Positions 1 to 5,536 of a DNA stretch of 5,536 bases are shown here, piece after piece. The notes beneath the pieces are model-generated. The model was not told the DNA's origin. It was given only the letters and a program-made list of their open reading frames with translations, and ran no database searches. Position 1 is the stretch's first letter; each line of letters begins with the position of its first letter. This DNA comes from Bdellovibrionales bacterium. GTDB lineage: Bacteria > Bdellovibrionota > Bdellovibrionia > Bdellovibrionales > UBA1609. Made by a program: the position numbers and the translations under genes. The DNA lies in assembly GCA_020434645.1 (NCBI GenBank), contig JAGRAK010000145.1:1-5536 (forward strand), written 5' to 3'.

Positions 1-33
1 GTAAGGGATGAACGCATAAACAAGGAGTTTTAG
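1..33 (+). CDS. Possible 3' end of an upstream gene (partial)
   Basis: Reading from base 1 gives ten sense codons (VRDERINKEF) followed by TAG at 31-33, one base before the GTG start of the next gene. The charged tail and tight spacing fit the end of an operon member. In Agl-type clusters the gene before the TolR-like pair is usually the TolQ/MotA/ExbB-like channel protein (AglR type), so that is the expected identity, but nothing in these ten residues shows it. The other two forward frames also reach stops (TAA at 2-4, TGA at 9-11), so the upstream gene could equally end there. The frame choice is therefore weak. Confidence 0.35.
   Translation, partial: VRDERINKEF
22..27 (+). promoter_or_regulatory. 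Ribosome binding site that fixes a GTG start
   Basis: AAGGAG lies seven bases before the GTG at 35-37. It is a strong Shine-Dalgarno match at ideal spacing and supports GTG as the true start. The next in-frame ATG (152-154) falls after the membrane helix and would remove it. An upstream in-frame ATG at 8-10 is closed by TAA at 17-19. Confidence 0.8.
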
Positions 34-34
34 C

Positions 35-490
35 GTGAGTCAGAAAAGAAAACATTTAGATTTTGAATTAAATCTTATCCCGTTTATTGATTTGCTATCA
101 ACCTGCATATGTTTTTTACTTTTGACTGCGGTTTGGATCAATATCGGTTCGATGAATGTCAAGCAAGCTGTTGGCGGGCAGGCTCAAACTAAGGCAGACA
201 AAAAACCTGTGCTTTGGATGAGTCTAACGGCTGCCGGTGATTTGATATTGGATTTTCAAGATTCAAATCATGTGCCGAAGAAATATCAAAAAGCTAAAAT
301 CTCAGCACTTGAAGGACGACCTAATTTAACTGAGCTTACAGGAGTTCTGGCTGAAGTGCGCAAAGTTCAGCCAGATTTAATGACGGCACTGATTCAACCA
401 GTAAAGTCTGTGATCTATGATGACATTATATCTTTAATGGATAGCTGTAAAAATAGCGGGCTAAGCGATCTTGGGGTGGTACCATTATGA
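35..490 (+). CDS. ExbD/TolR-family biopolymer transport protein (first of two)
   Basis: This 151-residue protein has the ExbD/TolR layout. It has a short basic and polar cytoplasmic N-terminus (1-11), a single membrane helix (about 13-36) and a periplasmic domain to the end. The helix carries the pattern LIPFIDLLSTC, in which Asp19 (codon 89-91) matches the single conserved membrane Asp that takes part in proton translocation in ExbD and TolR. Length is normal for the family. The periplasmic part ends in a region (about 108-150) resembling the usual ExbD tail but without the common A-D-x-x-V-x-Y motif, so it is the more divergent of the pair. The helix holds two cysteines (24 and 26), which is unusual. 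The start is GTG, and the stop overlaps the next gene in ATGA (487-490), implying coupled translation. By context it is probably an AglQ/AglS-type stator subunit working with a TolQ-like partner. Family call firm; Agl role inferred. Confidence 0.88.
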   Translation: MSQKRKHLDFELNLIPFIDLLSTCICFLLLTAVWINIGSMNVKQAVGGQAQTKADKKPVLWMSLTAAGDLILDFQDSNHVPKKYQKAKISALEGRPNLTELTGVLAEVRKVQPDLMTALIQPVKSVIYDDIISLMDSCKNSGLSDLGVVPL

Positions 491-978
491 TTGAAAGCGT
501 ACTTAAACAAACAGCACTAAATGGCAACCTGAGCTCTGTTTCGATATTAAATCCAAAAGGGCATTCACGTAAAAAAGAAGTTCATGCTGATTTGCTACTC
601 ACTGCACTTATTGATGCCTTTTCAATTCTTGTTATTTTTCTACTGATGAGTTTTTCAAGTACAGGAGACATACTTTCTATAGGTAAAGATACAGAGCTAC
701 CGAAGGCTATGCTTACTGATATGCTAGAGAGAAACACTCTTGTAAAAATTGAAGAGGGGCAAATTTTTGTAGAAGATCAAGCTGTTACTGTTAACGAACT
801 TGTAGAAAAACTTGTGGCCGTTCGAAAGTCACTGGCGAGCAGTGTAACTGAAGATGCTGGGGCGGCACTCACCATACAGGCCGATCGCCGAGTTCAATAT
901 GAATTTTTAAGTCAGATAGTTCAGGCCGCCAGTCATGCGGGTTTTGGGGATATTCATTTTGCAGTACTTGTAAAGTAA
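487..978 (+). CDS. ExbD/TolR-family biopolymer transport protein (second of two)
   Basis: This 163-residue protein is a clear ExbD/TolR member. It has a longer basic cytoplasmic N-terminus (1-33), one membrane helix (about 36-57) with the signature LTALIDAFSILVIFLL, and a periplasmic domain. Asp43 (codon 613-615) is the expected proton-carrying residue. Asp35 sits at the cytoplasmic mouth of the same helix. The C-terminal part (about 127-162) has the classic ending, with 'IQADRRVQYEFL' followed by an A-G-F-G-D-I turn and a final beta strand, as in TolR/ExbD dimerisation domains. The start ATG overlaps the previous stop by four bases, with GGGGTGG at 473-479 as a likely ribosome site. It probably pairs with the preceding TolR-like protein in one stator, as AglQ and AglS do with AglR in Myxococcus. 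Family is seen in the sequence; the partner assignment is inferred. Confidence 0.92.
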   Translation: MIESVLKQTALNGNLSSVSILNPKGHSRKKEVHADLLLTALIDAFSILVIFLLMSFSSTGDILSIGKDTELPKAMLTDMLERNTLVKIEEGQIFVEDQAVTVNELVEKLVAVRKSLASSVTEDAGAALTIQADRRVQYEFLSQIVQAASHAGFGDIHFAVLVK

Positions 979-979
979 C

Positions 980-986
980 GGGGGAG
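980..986 (+). promoter_or_regulatory. Unusually close Shine-Dalgarno for the TPR gene
   Basis: GGGGGAG ends one base before the ATG at 988, far closer than the usual 5-9 bases. Pairing only the first five Gs, with one G:U wobble, still leaves three bases. No earlier in-frame start exists after the TAA at 976-978. A later start (Met17) would destroy the signal peptide. The preceding gene's stop is nine bases away in the same frame, so reinitiation by terminating ribosomes is plausible. Confidence 0.5.
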
Positions 987-987
987 C

Positions 988-3936
988 ATGAAAGTCATAT
1001 TCAAATACGGAGTTGTCATTTCAGGTATTATCGTAATGTCTGCAGCTTCTCTTGCTGAACAAAGTAATGAGGATGAAATTCGCACATTATTAATTAACAA
1101 ATTAAATAATGTGTACCTAACTCTTCCCAATCAAGACCCGACGAAACTTTCATTGACTTTACGTATTGCGGATTTGCTCTCTGAGAGAGCTCGTGCCGAG
1201 TCAAATATTGAACTTAGTAAAGGTTGTACAAAATGCGTGGCGGGGGTTAATGACCGTAAAAAAGCTTTGTTAATGTATAAAGAGGCTTTGCCAAAAGTGT
1301 CGCCTGAAAATGCTGGGCGTGTGCTCACTCAGATTGGTCATCTCTATGAGCTTACGGGCAATGAAAATGGTGCCATTCAGACTTATAAGAAAATGATTTC
1401 TGAAAATTCAGATCCTGCCGCTGTAGCAGAGGCTCAACTCTCACTTGCTGAAATGTACTTTAAAAGAAATAATTTTTCTGAAGCTAGGCAATATTATGAT
1501 CAAGTATTTAAAAGTGCAGCACGTGTATCAAAGGGGCTTGCCGCTTACCGCATGGCGTGGTGTGACTTTCGATTGGGTCGGGTGCAGGCCGCCGCTCAAA
1601 TGATGCAAAAAATCCTCTCCGATCCCGAGCTGCTCACACGTTCAAGTCAAACAAACGTCACTTCTATCGATACACAATTTCATGAAGAAGTAACTCATGA
1701 TTTTGTTACATTTCTAGCACAAAACAATGTGAATGAAAATGCGGCTCAGCTTGTCTATGATTTAAGCCCAATTGCTACAAAGTTAAATCATGTTTTTGAT
1801 TTGGCAGTTGAGCTAGAGCGCCTTGGTTTACGTGGCAACAGCATTTCAGTGTGGCAGTTTCTGCAAGAAAAAGAAACGCGTCCTTTGCAGCGTCTAGAGG
1901 GTTATGTGCGTTTAGCTCAGCTTCAGATGGAGCAGAAAAATATCACGCAAGCCTTTGAAGATTACAATAGGGGGCTTGCTATGTGGCCTCAGATCTGTGA
2001 AGTGCCACAAGAGAGTTGTAAAGAATTAGGAATTCGAATTAAAAACTTTGCTATTGATGCGCACAAGATGGAGCAGAAAAGCCCATCGACATCTATATTT
2101 GATATATATGAGGCGTATCTGAAAGTGTTTTCAAATGAAGTGGATATGGCGCTTCAGGCAGCAGTTATTGCAAAGCATCTGAAGAATTGGCCAGCATCGT
2201 TTCAATATTTCGGTTTGGCGGCACAGTCTTATATGCAAGAGAAGAATAGCAAAAAGCTTGAAGATGTGCTTTTAAATCAAATTGAGGTTGCGGAACTTTC
2301 AAAAGACTCAGCTCTGGTGAATGAAGCACTTGATTTATACTTAGATAGTAGCATTACAAAATCGGCTGATTTAAAAGTACGATATCAAAAAGCTAAAATT
2401 GAATATGATAAAGGTGACTACAGTACGGCAGTGAATCTTTTTCGTGCTGTGGCCTTTACTCCTGGTCATGTCTCGCTAGATTTAAAGGAGAAGGCCGCTG
2501 ACTTATCATTAGACGCATTGGTTTTACTTAAAGATGAAAAACGGCTCGAGGCTTGGGCGCGTGATTATGCAAAACTACTTCCAGGGCGTAGTCATGATTT
2601 TTTAGCAATAGCTAGTCGATCTGTTTTAAACAAGGCTGTTGAAATCGCGAAGTCGTCGCCTGAATCAGCTTTAGCGGAGCTTAAAAAAGTAGATCGTTCG
2701 GTTCTGAACTTAACTGAGCAGGTAGACGTAGTTAAAAACATTATAATTTTAGCTGAAAAAATTCATCGTTTTGATGAAGCTCGACGAGCGACAAATGACC
2801 TTCTCGCTATTCAAAATTTAAAAGCTGAAGATCGTACTTTCGCATTGGAGCATAAAATATACCTAGCTGAATTGACCCTTGATTTTCAAACCGCCTATAG
2901 CGCGGCAAAAGAAATGTCAGGAGATAAAAATGATGCTTATTGGTTAAAAATGGCTTTACTTGCAGAGTTAGCAGGTCAGCCAGCAGATGCTTACTACGTA
3001 AAATTTATGAATGAGACTAAAGATCAAGACCGAGCTGAAGCTATAGCCGTAAAAATTATTAGTGCAAGCCCAAATCCATTAAGAGAAATTGAGCTATACA
3101 AAAATAGATTTGCAACTAAGCCTGAGCGTTTGGCTGAACTTTATCTTGAGGCTTATGCTAAGGCGCCCAACTCATCTATTATTTCAATTGTTGAGAAGAA
3201 TAAAAATCTCAAAGGTACTTTCGGTCATAAGACGCTGCTTCGGCAAAATTTATTAAATGATTATAAGGCGGTTCAGGCGAAAATCACGTCACACCAAATA
3301 GACGCCTCGTCTCAAAAAAAGCTGTCTAATACTATTAAAGCGCGAGGAAAATTATTAGATGATGTAGATAAAGTGGCATCACGCGCAGTGGCCTTAGAGG
3401 ATTTCAGCTCACAAATTCTTGCTCTAGATTTGTTGGGTAAAGAGAGCAAACGGTTCTACGAAGAGATTATGTCGCTGCCGCTACCTGAGGGTTTGACTCC
3501 TGAAGAGCAAGGGCAGTACTTGCAAATGCTTTCTCAACAGGCGAGCCCTCATCAGGTTCGCTCTCAAGATTTAGCGATTAAGGTGAGCGAGTTTTGGCAG
3601 AATAAAGCCGCAACCGATGCCATACAGAAAATTTACCCACAACAAGTTCTGGCTGTGCAAAATCTTTTAAAACCCGAGGTTGAGCTGTTAGCGCATATAG
3701 CGCCTGCTTCTGGTGGTATTACATGGCCAGAGCTAGGCCATAAGTCAGAGGCACCTAAACTTGATCCAAAAGTAGATTTTAAAGTGATTGAACAGGCGCG
3801 TAGCAATCTTCGTGAAGATCCACTTAATAAAACTAAAGTAGAAAAGCTACTCTCTTTAGAAAAAGGCTTTGGTGGCAGTGCAATGGTCAGTTACCTCGAG
3901 TCAAGATTAGAAAACTTAAAGACTAAGGAAAAATAA
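988..3936 (+). CDS. Large exported TPR-repeat protein (GltD/AgmU-like by context)
   Basis: This 982-residue protein starts with a Sec signal peptide: basic start, hydrophobic 8-19, and S-L-A before Glu24 as the likely cleavage site. The mature protein should be periplasmic. It is almost wholly helical and rich in tetratricopeptide-like repeats. The best units are at about 108-140 (with an IGHLYELTGN core), 145-178, 182-213, 301-334 and 463-493, and more degenerate helical repeats continue to about 720. The region 750-982 is charged and helical without clear TPR pattern. There are five cysteines: a CxxC pair at 80/83, Cys192, and a pair at 337/344, which may form disulfides in the periplasm. 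TPR arrays bind other proteins, so a scaffold role is likely. Between TolR-like genes and an AgmX-domain gene, it best corresponds to the TPR proteins GltD (AgmU) or GltE (AglT) of the gliding machine; its large size favours GltD. Orthology is inferred. The stop shares one base with the next start (TAATG). Confidence 0.87.
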   Translation: MKVIFKYGVVISGIIVMSAASLAEQSNEDEIRTLLINKLNNVYLTLPNQDPTKLSLTLRIADLLSERARAESNIELSKGCTKCVAGVNDRKKALLMYKEALPKVSPENAGRVLTQIGHLYELTGNENGAIQTYKKMISENSDPAAVAEAQLSLAEMYFKRNNFSEARQYYDQVFKSAARVSKGLAAYRMAWCDFRLGRVQAAAQMMQKILSDPELLTRSSQTNVTSIDTQFHEEVTHDFVTFLAQNNVNENAAQLVYDLSPIATKLNHVFDLAVELERLGLRGNSISVWQFLQEKETRPLQRLEGYVRLAQLQMEQKNITQAFEDYNRGLAMWPQICEVPQESCKELGIRIKNFAIDAHKMEQKSPSTSIFDIYEAYLKVFSNEVDMALQAAVIAKHLKNWPASFQYFGLAAQSYMQEKNSKKLEDVLLNQIEVAELSKDSALVNEALDLYLDSSITKSADLKVRYQKAKIEYDKGDYSTAVNLFRAVAFTPGHVSLDLKEKAADLSLDALVLLKDEKRLEAWARDYAKLLPGRSHDFLAIASRSVLNKAVEIAKSSPESALAELKKVDRSVLNLTEQVDVVKNIIILAEKIHRFDEARRATNDLLAIQNLKAEDRTFALEHKIYLAELTLDFQTAYSAAKEMSGDKNDAYWLKMALLAELAGQPADAYYVKFMNETKDQDRAEAIAVKIISASPNPLREIELYKNRFATKPERLAELYLEAYAKAPNSSIISIVEKNKNLKGTFGHKTLLRQNLLNDYKAVQAKITSHQIDASSQKKLSNTIKARGKLLDDVDKVASRAVALEDFSSQILALDLLGKESKRFYEEIMSLPLPEGLTPEEQGQYLQMLSQQASPHQVRSQDLAIKVSEFWQNKAATDAIQKIYPQQVLAVQNLLKPEVELLAHIAPASGGITWPELGHKSEAPKLDPKVDFKVIEQARSNLREDPLNKTKVEKLLSLEKGFGGSAMVSYLESRLENLKTKEK

Positions 3937-4226
3937 TGAAATTATTTATATCCACTTTATTGATTGTTTTAAATCTGAGCTTGAATCAGGCTATTGCGGC
4001 TCCGAATGATAAAATGAAGGCGACTCCATCCGGTTCAGCATCAAATGTAAGTTCGGGCATGAAAAATAGCACGAACTTAAACTTCGATGATCTTTTAATT
4101 CAGGGTAAATATCACTTTTCTGATGAAGCCATAATTACAGTTGAACAAGATAAGGCGTTAGACGCTCTGTTGGGTGTAAGAAAAGATTTTAAAGATCGAT
4201 TGAAGAAATCCGCTAGTCGAGATTAA
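3936..4226 (+). CDS. Small exported protein of unknown function
   Basis: This 96-residue protein has a convincing signal peptide: KL start, hydrophobic 3-16, and A-I-A at 19-21 before the cleavage site. It leaves about 75 mature residues. A Ser/Thr/Asn-rich, probably disordered stretch (about 29-47) leads to a compact charged block (49-93) with NFDDLL, an IQGKYHFSDE segment and an amphipathic helix containing LDALLGVRKDFKDRL. There is no cysteine, membrane anchor or lipobox. I cannot assign a named domain. The well-formed signal peptide, AAGGAA ribosome site at 3925-3930 and 1-bp overlap with the TPR gene argue that it is a real gene translated with its neighbours. Its place between the TPR gene and the AgmX-domain gene suggests a soluble periplasmic partner of one of them, perhaps docking through the C-terminal helix. 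That role is inference. Confidence 0.82.
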   Translation: MKLFISTLLIVLNLSLNQAIAAPNDKMKATPSGSASNVSSGMKNSTNLNFDDLLIQGKYHFSDEAIITVEQDKALDALLGVRKDFKDRLKKSASRD

Positions 4227-4239
4227 CCGAGGTAAAGGT

Positions 4240-5358
4240 ATGACTTCAAAGAATTTAATTGTTGAAAATCAAAGTGGTAAGGCCATAAGGACTGTACGCT
4301 TAAACAGTGAAAAATTATTTGTTATTAAGCGTAAAGACAACCACAGAATCGAATTTTATTCAGATTTGACCCGACTGGATTCTAATAAAATTAAGTATGT
4401 TTTAATTGGTGAAATTGCTAAGCAAGATCTTGCTAGTCGCCCATTTGAGCTACCAAATAATTATAGAGTTCGAATAGCTTCGGCGGATGATCACGTGGTG
4501 ATTGCAGACGAAGAGGTTGAAGAAGAAAATCCTAAATTCTTTTTTACAATTTGGGGTGCCTTTTTACTGATCGGTTTTTTAAGCATAACATTATTAAAGT
4601 ATATCCCAGAGCCTACAGCCGCAATTCAGAATGACCTCGAACGCAGAATGGTGAAAATAGTTAAAAAAGAGCGACAGGTTCAGGTTCAATCGTCTGCTGA
4701 AAATTTTGTGAGTAAAACTACCACTAAACCAAAAGTGACATTGAAACGTTTAGGGGCACTGGCCGCACTTGGTAGTCTTATGAAATCAAATCAAAAAGGT
4801 GGTCTCAATTTGGGCGCTGTGAATACCACAGCTGGTATCGGGCTCGGTGGCACTCAGGGCAGTGGCGGAGTTCAAACTTCTCTTTATGGTAAGGGTATAG
4901 TCGCAGCACCAGTGGGAACAGGTGGCAATATCAAAGGTGCTGGCGGATACGGTACAAAGGGTAAGGGCGGCGGTCAGGCCGGTTATGGTCAACTCAGTCT
5001 GGTGGGTTCGGCAGGAAATTCTGCTTTTGCAATAGAGAGAGTGGGTACAGACAGCGGCGGTCTTGACCGCGATGCTATTGCTGAGGTCGTCAGGCGCAAT
5101 CAAGGTCAAATTATGTTTTGTTATGAGCAGGGTCTCCAGGCGAGCCCGGGTTTGAATGGTCGAGTGGCTGTTCGCTGGACAATTGGTTCTGAGGGGCAAG
5201 TGAAAGTGGCGAAAGTTGAAAATACGAGTTTGGCTTCAAAAATGGTTGAAGATTGCATCGTCATGAGACTTAAAACTTGGAAGTTTCCTCTCCCTGAAGG
5301 GGGAGTGGATGTTTCTGTCACGTACCCGTTTGTATTAAAACGCGCGGGTCAGGGGTAA
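4240..5358 (+). CDS. Bitopic energy-transducing protein with AgmX/PglI C-terminal domain (GltG/GltJ-like)
   Basis: This 372-residue protein has five parts. Residues 1-97 form a cytoplasmic, beta-rich head ending in an acidic run (about 90-97). Residues 100-119 are one membrane helix with no signal peptidase site. Residues 130-182 are basic and helical. Residues 187-250 are a Gly-rich linker (25 of 64 are Gly). Residues 273-366 are an AgmX/PglI C-terminal domain, a TonB-like fold. That domain shows the family pattern: Q-I-M-F-C-Y-E near its start, P-x-L-N-G-R-V, a G-x-V turn, an E-D-C segment, then W-K-F-P-L-P and a final Y-P-F strand. Cys294 and Cys339 lie at the typical positions and could pair in the periplasm. 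In Myxococcus, GltG and GltJ have the same plan, with FHA or zinc-finger/GYF heads, and couple the AglRQS motor to periplasmic parts. The head here lacks zinc-binding cysteines and a GYF signature; a degenerate FHA fold is possible but unproven. GAGG at 4229-4232 lies seven bases before the ATG. Confidence 0.9.
   Translation: MTSKNLIVENQSGKAIRTVRLNSEKLFVIKRKDNHRIEFYSDLTRLDSNKIKYVLIGEIAKQDLASRPFELPNNYRVRIASADDHVVIADEEVEEENPKFFFTIWGAFLLIGFLSITLLKYIPEPTAAIQNDLERRMVKIVKKERQVQVQSSAENFVSKTTTKPKVTLKRLGALAALGSLMKSNQKGGLNLGAVNTTAGIGLGGTQGSGGVQTSLYGKGIVAAPVGTGGNIKGAGGYGTKGKGGGQAGYGQLSLVGSAGNSAFAIERVGTDSGGLDRDAIAEVVRRNQGQIMFCYEQGLQASPGLNGRVAVRWTIGSEGQVKVAKVENTSLASKMVEDCIVMRLKTWKFPLPEGGVDVSVTYPFVLKRAGQG
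5351..5355 (+). promoter_or_regulatory. Ribosome binding site for the lipoprotein gene
   Basis: AGGGG, lying inside the last codons of the AgmX-domain gene, is six bases before the ATG at 5362. It supports that start, and the placement suggests translation linked to the upstream gene. Confidence 0.6.
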
Positions 5359-5361
5359 TTT

Positions 5362-5536
5362 ATGAAAAAAATAGGGGTTTTTATTCTTTGTTTGTTTTGG
5401 ATGGGATGTAGTTTTCAGCAAGATCCACTAGCTGAATATCCTGAAAATATTCGAGAAGGTCAGCCGGTTAAAAAGCCAACAGATGATAAGCCAGCCAATG
5501 CGCCTATAATCGACATCAATGATTCTTACACGGTTC
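5362..5536 (+). CDS. Probable lipoprotein, 5' part only (runs off the window)
   Basis: The frame is open from ATG at 5362 to the window end, giving 58 residues. It starts with KK, a short hydrophobic stretch (4-14) and Cys16 preceded by W-M-G, followed by a Pro/Lys/Asp-rich segment typical of the tether after a lipidated cysteine. Gly at -1 fits signal peptidase II, but Trp at -3, where Leu is usual, makes the lipobox atypical. Cys10 is a poorer candidate because Leu is at -1. Residue +2 is Ser rather than Asp, which in Enterobacteria would favour outer-membrane sorting. The visible mature part up to DINDSYTV has no recognisable domain. It begins three bases after the AgmX-domain stop, so it belongs to the same transcription unit, and an envelope-anchored part of the same machine is a fair guess. 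Full length and function are not visible. Confidence 0.82.
   Translation, partial: MKKIGVFILCLFWMGCSFQQDPLAEYPENIREGQPVKKPTDDKPANAPIIDINDSYTV

Noticed and set aside
35..978. Reading the TolR-like pair as TonB-dependent nutrient uptake (ExbD) or Tol-Pal
   Set aside because: There is no TonB with a Pro-rich arm, TolA, TolB, Pal or receptor in the window. The AgmX/PglI-domain and TPR neighbours favour an Agl/Glt-type motor.
1131..1328. Antisense frame of 65 codons inside the TPR gene
   Set aside because: It is short, lies wholly within a convincing gene, and its product resembles no family I know.
283..2399. An 18-base identical string (atatcaaaaagctaaaat) at 283-300 and 2382-2399
   Set aside because: Both copies encode YQKAKI in frame within unrelated proteins. 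In AT-rich coding sequence this is likely coincidence, with no flanking similarity.
4786..5199. Open antisense frame of 137 codons opposite the Gly-rich part of the AgmX-domain gene
   Set aside because: It mirrors the biased Gly-rich codons of a well-supported gene. Its product has no recognisable motif or signal, and the sense gene clearly explains the region.
5290..5305. CTCCC ... GGGAG hairpin near the end of the AgmX-domain gene
   Set aside because: The stem is only five base pairs, has no following T-run, and encodes the conserved F-P-L-P-E-G-G segment. It is not a credible terminator.
5121..5321. Antisense frame of 66 codons opposite the AgmX C-terminal domain
   Set aside because: The sense strand encodes a recognisable conserved domain, so this is a chance open frame.
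5365..5371. Run of seven A right after the lipoprotein start, a possible phase-variation tract
   Set aside because: It is simply Lys-Lys-Ile at a signal peptide start. A similar A7 occurs at 3314-3320 inside the TPR gene, so the run is unremarkable here.

Overview
The window is one tightly packed, single-strand (+) stretch with six recognisable genes and the possible tail of a seventh. Junctions are a 4-bp ATGA overlap, a 1-bp TAATG overlap, or gaps of at most 13 bases. There is no terminator, RNA gene, repeat array or mobile element, and no promoter could be supported, so this looks like the interior of a longer operon.

Layout: (1) positions 1-33, perhaps the last codons of an upstream gene; (2) 35-490 and 487-978, two different small ExbD/TolR-type proton-channel subunits in tandem; (3) 988-3936, a 982-residue exported TPR-rich protein; (4) 3936-4226, a 96-residue exported protein of unknown function; (5) 4240-5358, a bitopic membrane protein with a cytoplasmic head, one membrane helix, a Gly-rich periplasmic linker and a C-terminal AgmX/PglI (TonB-like) domain; (6) 5362 to the window edge, the start of a probable lipoprotein.

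Two TolR-like subunits, a large periplasmic TPR protein and an AgmX/PglI-domain protein together match the core of the Agl/Glt machinery. In Myxococcus xanthus this comprises the AglR (TolQ-like), AglQ and AglS (both TolR-like) motor plus GltD/GltE (TPR) and GltG/GltJ (AgmX/PglI type), and it powers gliding. Related clusters are known from Bdellovibrio and other former Deltaproteobacteria. The window therefore most likely comes from a Bdellovibrio-like or myxobacteria-related organism. The AT-leaning composition (judged by eye, not counted) fits a lower-GC bdellovibrio better than a high-GC myxobacterium; this assignment is inference.

Proposed joint action: a TolQ/MotA-like protein, expected just upstream, and the two TolR-like proteins form an inner-membrane proton channel. 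The bitopic protein couples channel motion across the periplasm through its Gly-rich arm and C-terminal domain. The TPR protein and the small exported protein act as periplasmic scaffold or partner, and the lipoprotein would provide an envelope-anchored component. Whether the output is gliding, prey invasion or another envelope task cannot be read from the sequence.
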